From contig NW_026732015.1 in assembly GCF_028476545.1 (NCBI RefSeq), positions 184,501-248,500 on the forward strand: DNA of 64,000 nucleotides, in the 5' to 3' direction. The first letter of the stretch is position 1, and each line of letters opens with the position of its first letter. The notes beneath the pieces were generated by a model, which ran no database searches, was not told the DNA's origin, and saw nothing but the letters and a program-made list of their open reading frames with translations. Both the position numbers and the translations under genes were made by a program. The DNA comes from Physella acuta. Taxonomy: Eukaryota > Mollusca > Gastropoda > Physidae. Of this stretch, positions 59,529 through 64,000 are shown in pieces.

Positions 59529-59945
59529 GTCTTTTTTTTCTCTTCCGATAAAAATAATTATTCATGATTTTATTGGTATTTAGAGCCATTATTTTAATGT
59601 CATTAATGTTCATTAAACCATGGCTTTAATGGATTAATTGCCGTTTAAAATGCGGTTTAAATCCAGTTCATTTCTTTTATGCTTTATACAAAGTAATTTA
59701 AAACACGAAGGACCGACGATCCTCCGTTTAGTGCTTTTGTGCATTAAACTTTTTTTTTCAATTTTGACTCTTCACGGCTATTTTTTGTTTAGAATATTGG
59801 TCCTCTCGTTATAAAATGTAGTCGCTTTCCTTGGTTTGTATAATTAAAAGTGTGTTTTTATAAACAAATATAAAAAAAAATGCTTACGTCTTTAAAGACA
59901 TTTTTGCTTATACATTCATTTTAAACATAATTATATTTTTTACAT
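58810..59945. other. AT-rich, with (CT)n at 59484-59522
   Basis: No coding signal. The CT dinucleotide run of about 38 bp is followed by TTCTGTCTGTC. Confidence 0.5.
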
Positions 59946-59947
59946 TT

Positions 59948-60947
59948 CTACATTTTAAAACCATATTGGTGATTTTTTTACAAACTAGATTACTTGAATG
60001 ACTGTTTTTTACAATAAAAATCAAGCTTAGTTAAAGTACATAATTTACAAAACATAGTGTTTTTAACTAGTAAAATACAATGAAGAAAATATATAATAAT
60101 ATTTAAAACCCAACTTACTATTTCATGAATAACACATACACCTCAAACCTACACTAACACTTGATAAATTACCTAATAAATGAACACAGCCTACACTAGG
60201 AAAATAAGAATACACAAATACAGAATACATTTCACCTTTATGGTAATTACTCCCTAGTTTAAATATAATAACATGGGTCCTTTGGACTCTCTCTTTCTGT
60301 AGGTGTCTCTTATCTCGTGTTCTGAAATTCTCATTTTTATATTTCTATCACCAAAGGATTATGGGATAACGACACAAAAGTCAAGGACTGGGGGGAGGTT
60401 CAATACATGAGTAACAAGAGCACAGTTGTGAACACCCTCACATGAGTCTGGTGGAAAATTAGATCGTTAAATAAATGGGAGCTCAAGGCCATTTAAGTAT
60501 TAATTCATTTAAACTATTAAAAAGACGTAACTAGGTCACAGGATAGAAAACATAAATCATCAACGTTAGTCAAAGTATAGAAGTTATAAAGTATCTCTGT
60601 TAAATAATAGAAGTTATAAAACACAAAGTTAAATATAGAAGTAATAAAACATGTAGACTAATAAAGAAATATAATTTATAAAAGATCAAATGTATTTAAT
60701 GAATGGAATTTATAAAACATGAAAGTCATTCAAGGAATGTAGTTTATAAAACATCAAACTTTTTTAAGGAATGGAATTTATAAAACATCAAAGTAAGTCC
60801 AAAAATATAAAACATGCATATTTTAAAATAAAGTTATATGCTCATGAATAAGTATTGAAATTAAGATTAAGCGTTAATCAGTCAATACATCAATGTGTAT
60901 CTAACCCATACTAAAATCGAACAACATATGAATTTTTAAAATTGTTA
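59948..60947 (+). repeat. 1-kb direct duplication, copy 2
   Basis: Matches 56449-57657 in order, with many point differences, and lacks about 190 bp of it. It includes the same GTGAACACCCTCACATGAGTC stretch and the same GGAATGTAATTTATAAAACAT tandem units. Confidence 0.8.
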
Positions 60948-60949
60948 AC

Positions 60950-61805
60950 CTATAAAGTCAATAATTTATAAAAATTATATTTCAATGGAACGATAAGTAA
61001 TCTTAAACGTTCATTAACTGAATTTAATGTTTTATTAAATTGATTAGCGATATAATTATAAAAAGTTCTAAAATGCGTTGTTTATTTCTTTATTTATTTG
61101 ATGTCGTCTAACGATATATTTTAAAACTAAACTAGAATGAACGTTTTATCATTGTAAGTTAATATTAATTTGTATTTTACAAAGAATTAGTGTACCCGTA
61201 ACGCGCACCAATGTATTTTTAGACCTAATTTTTGTGTTGACACATAACGTATTTATTTTTTTAATAACAGGTTGCATGTAATATCAGAAAAAAATAGACC
61301 AGCCATTCAGTGAATATAAATGAACCTCCGCAAAAGTGAGATAAATCACTATGTCGTCCACCCAGGTATAAATGGGGCTGAAATTTGACCTCCCCCCTCC
61401 CTCCCTCGCGAACATAAATGGTGAAAGTAATAGTTTTATTGTACCAAACATTTGTATGGACATTTTTCTGTACATAGAAAATTTTTTTATATTATTTGCA
61501 AAAAAATCCGAGTTATGTGAACTTTTTATTATTCAAAATGTAATAATATTCCTGTCACATGGCAATCAAATAAAATATTTAGTAGTGCATAAAAGAATAC
61601 CATAACGCACAGACATACCCACAGATCAATACGGACCCATACACAGGCCTATATATTTTTGTTTTTATATTTTTAGATAGTATGATAAAAAATATATATA
61701 TAATTTTGTTACTAGAGATCAACCATTTGAAAAAATGTCATTGCAGTTAAAATATTTTTTTTTAAAAATGATTTTCTAACAAAGATGTAACAGTATGTAT
61801 TCTTC
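60950..61805. other. No gene recognised
   Basis: AT-rich; small opposing ORFs near 61284-61605 show no domain motifs. Confidence 0.45.
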
Positions 61806-61807
61806 AT

Positions 61808-64000
61808 TGTTGTTATTGTGGGTTCTTCAATATACTCATACGAGCAACAGTAGTTGTGAAACAATAACTTTATTTACACTTTGTACAGAGAATTAATAGA
61901 TCCATAGTAAATCCATGGTCACAACTGGTATAAGTACAATCACAGTCAAGAAACAAAGTGTCGTAGTAACATCCTACATTCACAGCCACAGTCTTCAGGT
62001 TCAAGTTCTAGCACACAACACCCGTTCACCTTTCGCTCTCCCTTTTATTCACTACTTTCTCTCCCCTTACGTACAATGAGCGATCTCACCCAAAAGCATG
62101 GACAAACACATGACGATCGCTCAGACAGTCCTTCCGCTAGCCAGGTACTCTTCATTCATGCAAAACACAATATAATAAGGATACATAATTATACAGTCTG
62201 TGACACGTCCCCCCTTCAATTAAAATTTTGTGTAACAAAATTTATAAATACAATATTGGTAGGGCAGGATCATGTGCCAGACAACAAAATTTTTATGCAT
62301 CTCAAAAACATGGAAAAATACATTCTTTGTAGACTAATGCACAAGCATTATGTGTAATGTATTCAAATATGAGAAAGAAAAACATTTCAATTACCAAGTA
62401 ATTGTATAAACAAGACAAATGAGTTTAGTGAATTACCAAACTATAATACATAGTTGAAATTATCAAAGACTTAATTCAACTCATGAATTAAATAATTATA
62501 TCCTATGTAGTAAAAAAAACTTCCTTATCATCAAGGCATGTTATTACGACGCATGATTAATATACTTTGTTGTCTCCCCTAGTTGACCCATTTCAGACAA
62601 ATCTAGGTCACAACACAACAACATTGCCTTTCACAGGTATGGCTAACACACAATTCATCATTGAGACTTCCGTCTTATTGTTATGCGGAATAATAGTCTC
62701 TAACTTTTACTTGATTTACTTTATTCACTGTTAATTAATAGTATAGAATAGGTTTAACATAATACAGTTTACAATCTTTTGAAATAGTACACAATTTATA
62801 TTACTGATACAAATTGTTTGATATTTATATATTACAGTTACAGACTGTATAATATTAATAAACTGTAAATTGATAATTTAATCTTAGCACCCTCTATAGC
62901 ATGAGTAATCGTTCTCGTGCAGTTGACGATGACCTGTATGCCATCTCTCCCTCAAATTGTAGCTTTTAGCTGTGCTACCATAATCATTTCCTAGATTTCG
63001 TGTAACTTGTGTTACTTCATTTGTTTTAATATTCTCCTCTGGTTTCTGAACAACGTCAGTGGTTATCTTGCTTTGTGTATGTTGGTTTGGTTCATCAACC
63101 AACTCAATATAAATATTATGGCATTGCTTTGGCCTCTCATAATATGTGTTGCGTCGGTAACTTCCATTAGTATACCTATTCACACTTTTGTTATTCTGAT
63201 TTGAAGTTGATACATTTCTTAAATTACTGTATTTCTCACATGACTTTCTGTGTACATAATTGTTTCTTCTCTGATTTGCCAACCTATGCCAACATTGATT
63301 TTGGTAATGACCTGTTTTTCCGCAGTAAAAACATCTAGATTTTGGCTTCTTATAAACATGGTGACTGTATTCATAGTTTGCTAAATTTCTTTTTCTTTCA
63401 TTCTGTGCATTAATGACATTAATGACATTCTTATTAACATGTTGACTGTATTCATAATTTGCTAAATTTCTTTTACTTTCATTCTGTGCATTAATGACAT
63501 TGTAGTTTCTAGTTACTGTTTCATCTTTCTTAACTTCCTTGTGCTTCTTTATTGATTCTAATTCACACATAAATTTCTGTGTTAATTTCTCCATTTCTTT
63601 GTTAAATTTATTCTTGAGTTCTAGTATATCTTCTTTATAGTTTGACTCCAATTTTCGAAGTAAATCTTCAATAGGTACGTTCTCTTCATTGTGGCTTATT
63701 AAGTTCACTGATTCATTAATCATCATTAGTTTATCATGATTCCTGCCATTCTCCGATGGACTTATTAAATCATCACTGCCATTGACTGATGGGCTTATTA
63801 AATCATTTTGACTGCCATTCACTGATGGACTTATTTCTTGTTTACTACCATTATCTGATGGACTTATTTCTTGTTGACTGCCATTCTCTGATGGACTTAC
63901 GATACAACTTTCAATAATATTCTCGTGTACCTGCGTTTCATTTAATAAAGAGTCAATCTTAAGACATTCTAATGTATCTGTCACCTTTAAATCATTATTA
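61808..64000 (-). mobile_element. LTR retrotransposon with gag, runs off the right edge
   Basis: On the minus strand, AATTGAAGGGGGGACG (polypurine tract) precedes TGTCACAGACTG at 62205. The following 398 bp to 61808, ending AATAACAACA, form an LTR with a TATA-like GAATAAAAGG and an AATAAAG signal. Upstream lies a gag frame at 62884-63984 that stays open to the window edge. Only about 680 bp separates gag from the 3' LTR, and I recognise no pol there, so it looks like another short gag-type element. The other LTR lies outside the window, so age cannot be judged. Confidence 0.75.
62884..64000 (-). CDS. gag: Gag-like frame of the right-edge LTR element
   Basis: At least 366 residues, open past the window edge, so the start is not seen. 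The N-terminal part has five ISPSENGSQ-type repeats. Then comes a coiled-coil (LLRKLESNYKEDILELKNKF) and a duplicated INAQNESKRNLANYEYS block. A CCHC zinc knuckle, CFYCGKTGHYQNQC, precedes a basic, N-rich tail. Zinc knuckle plus coiled coil fits a gag-type RNA-binding protein. It does not closely resemble the gag at 49756-51297. Treated as a mobile-element relic. Confidence 0.75.
   Translation of the reverse strand, partial: NNDLKVTDTLECLKIDSLLNETQVHENIIESCIVSPSENGSQQEISPSDNGSKQEISPSVNGSQNDLISPSVNGSDDLISPSENGRNHDKLMMINESVNLISHNEENVPIEDLLRKLESNYKEDILELKNKFNKEMEKLTQKFMCELESIKKHKEVKKDETVTRNYNVINAQNESKRNLANYEYSQHVNKNVINVINAQNERKRNLANYEYSHHVYKKPKSRCFYCGKTGHYQNQCWHRLANQRRNNYVHRKSCEKYSNLRNVSTSNQNNKSVNRYTNGSYRRNTYYERPKQCHNIYIELVDEPNQHTQSKITTDVVQKPEENIKTNEVTQVTRNLGNDYGSTAKSYNLRERWHTGHRQLHENDYSCYRGC

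Overview
The window looks like nuclear DNA of a mollusc, most likely a gastropod. It is AT-rich and repeat-dense, with split genes whose exons are far apart. It carries interstitial TTAGGG-type telomere repeats, tRNA-derived SINEs, piggyBac and hAT elements, Metaviridae-like (Ty3/gypsy) LTR elements, many (AT)n arrays, and a peptidase-like gene that I associate from memory with gastropod genomes. The species call is inference.

Host genes, in order. (1) On the minus strand, three good 129-bp phase-1 exons (7492-7620, 8356-8484, 15088-15216) each encode one calcium-binding EGF domain. A fourth, decayed one lies at 18967-19092. They belong to a large extracellular EGF-repeat protein that runs off what can be seen here. 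(2) On the minus strand, 34435-35916 holds a multi-exon gene for a protein with a trypsin-like (PA clan) triad pattern. Broken plus-strand relatives lie at 54990-55935 and 58580-58800. (3) On the plus strand, 47160-53969 holds a six-exon gene for a TNF-superfamily ligand, put together here from splice sites and reading phase. Its exons are short and easily missed by ORF calling.

Mobile DNA. A gag/protease LTR element with LTRs identical by eye and a 5-bp target duplication sits antisense inside a TNF intron (48792-51752). A second gag-bearing LTR element runs off the right edge (61808-64000). A third LTR-flanked element has no recognisable coding region (about 27805-31281). An older gag fragment lies at about 1950-3400. 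Two piggyBac-like non-autonomous copies in opposite orientation (12394-14257, 19249-21275) bracket EGF exons. Two hAT elements have exact 8-bp target duplications (17780-17996, 45002-45866). A LINE reverse-transcriptase tail lies at 14360-14950, tRNA-derived SINEs at 36.8-37.0 and 39.2-39.8 kb, and fold-back MITEs at 11.3 and 36.4 kb.

Tandem DNA is abundant: a 1.25-kb TAGTTG hexamer array, a 420-bp TCTG/TCCG array, at least seven long (AT)n tracts and about a dozen minisatellites. The most striking unexplained item is a perfect 65-bp inverted repeat with a 10-nt loop, 77 bases past the TNF stop codon. It is flanked by 13-bp direct repeats and would form a long dsRNA stem in the 3' UTR.
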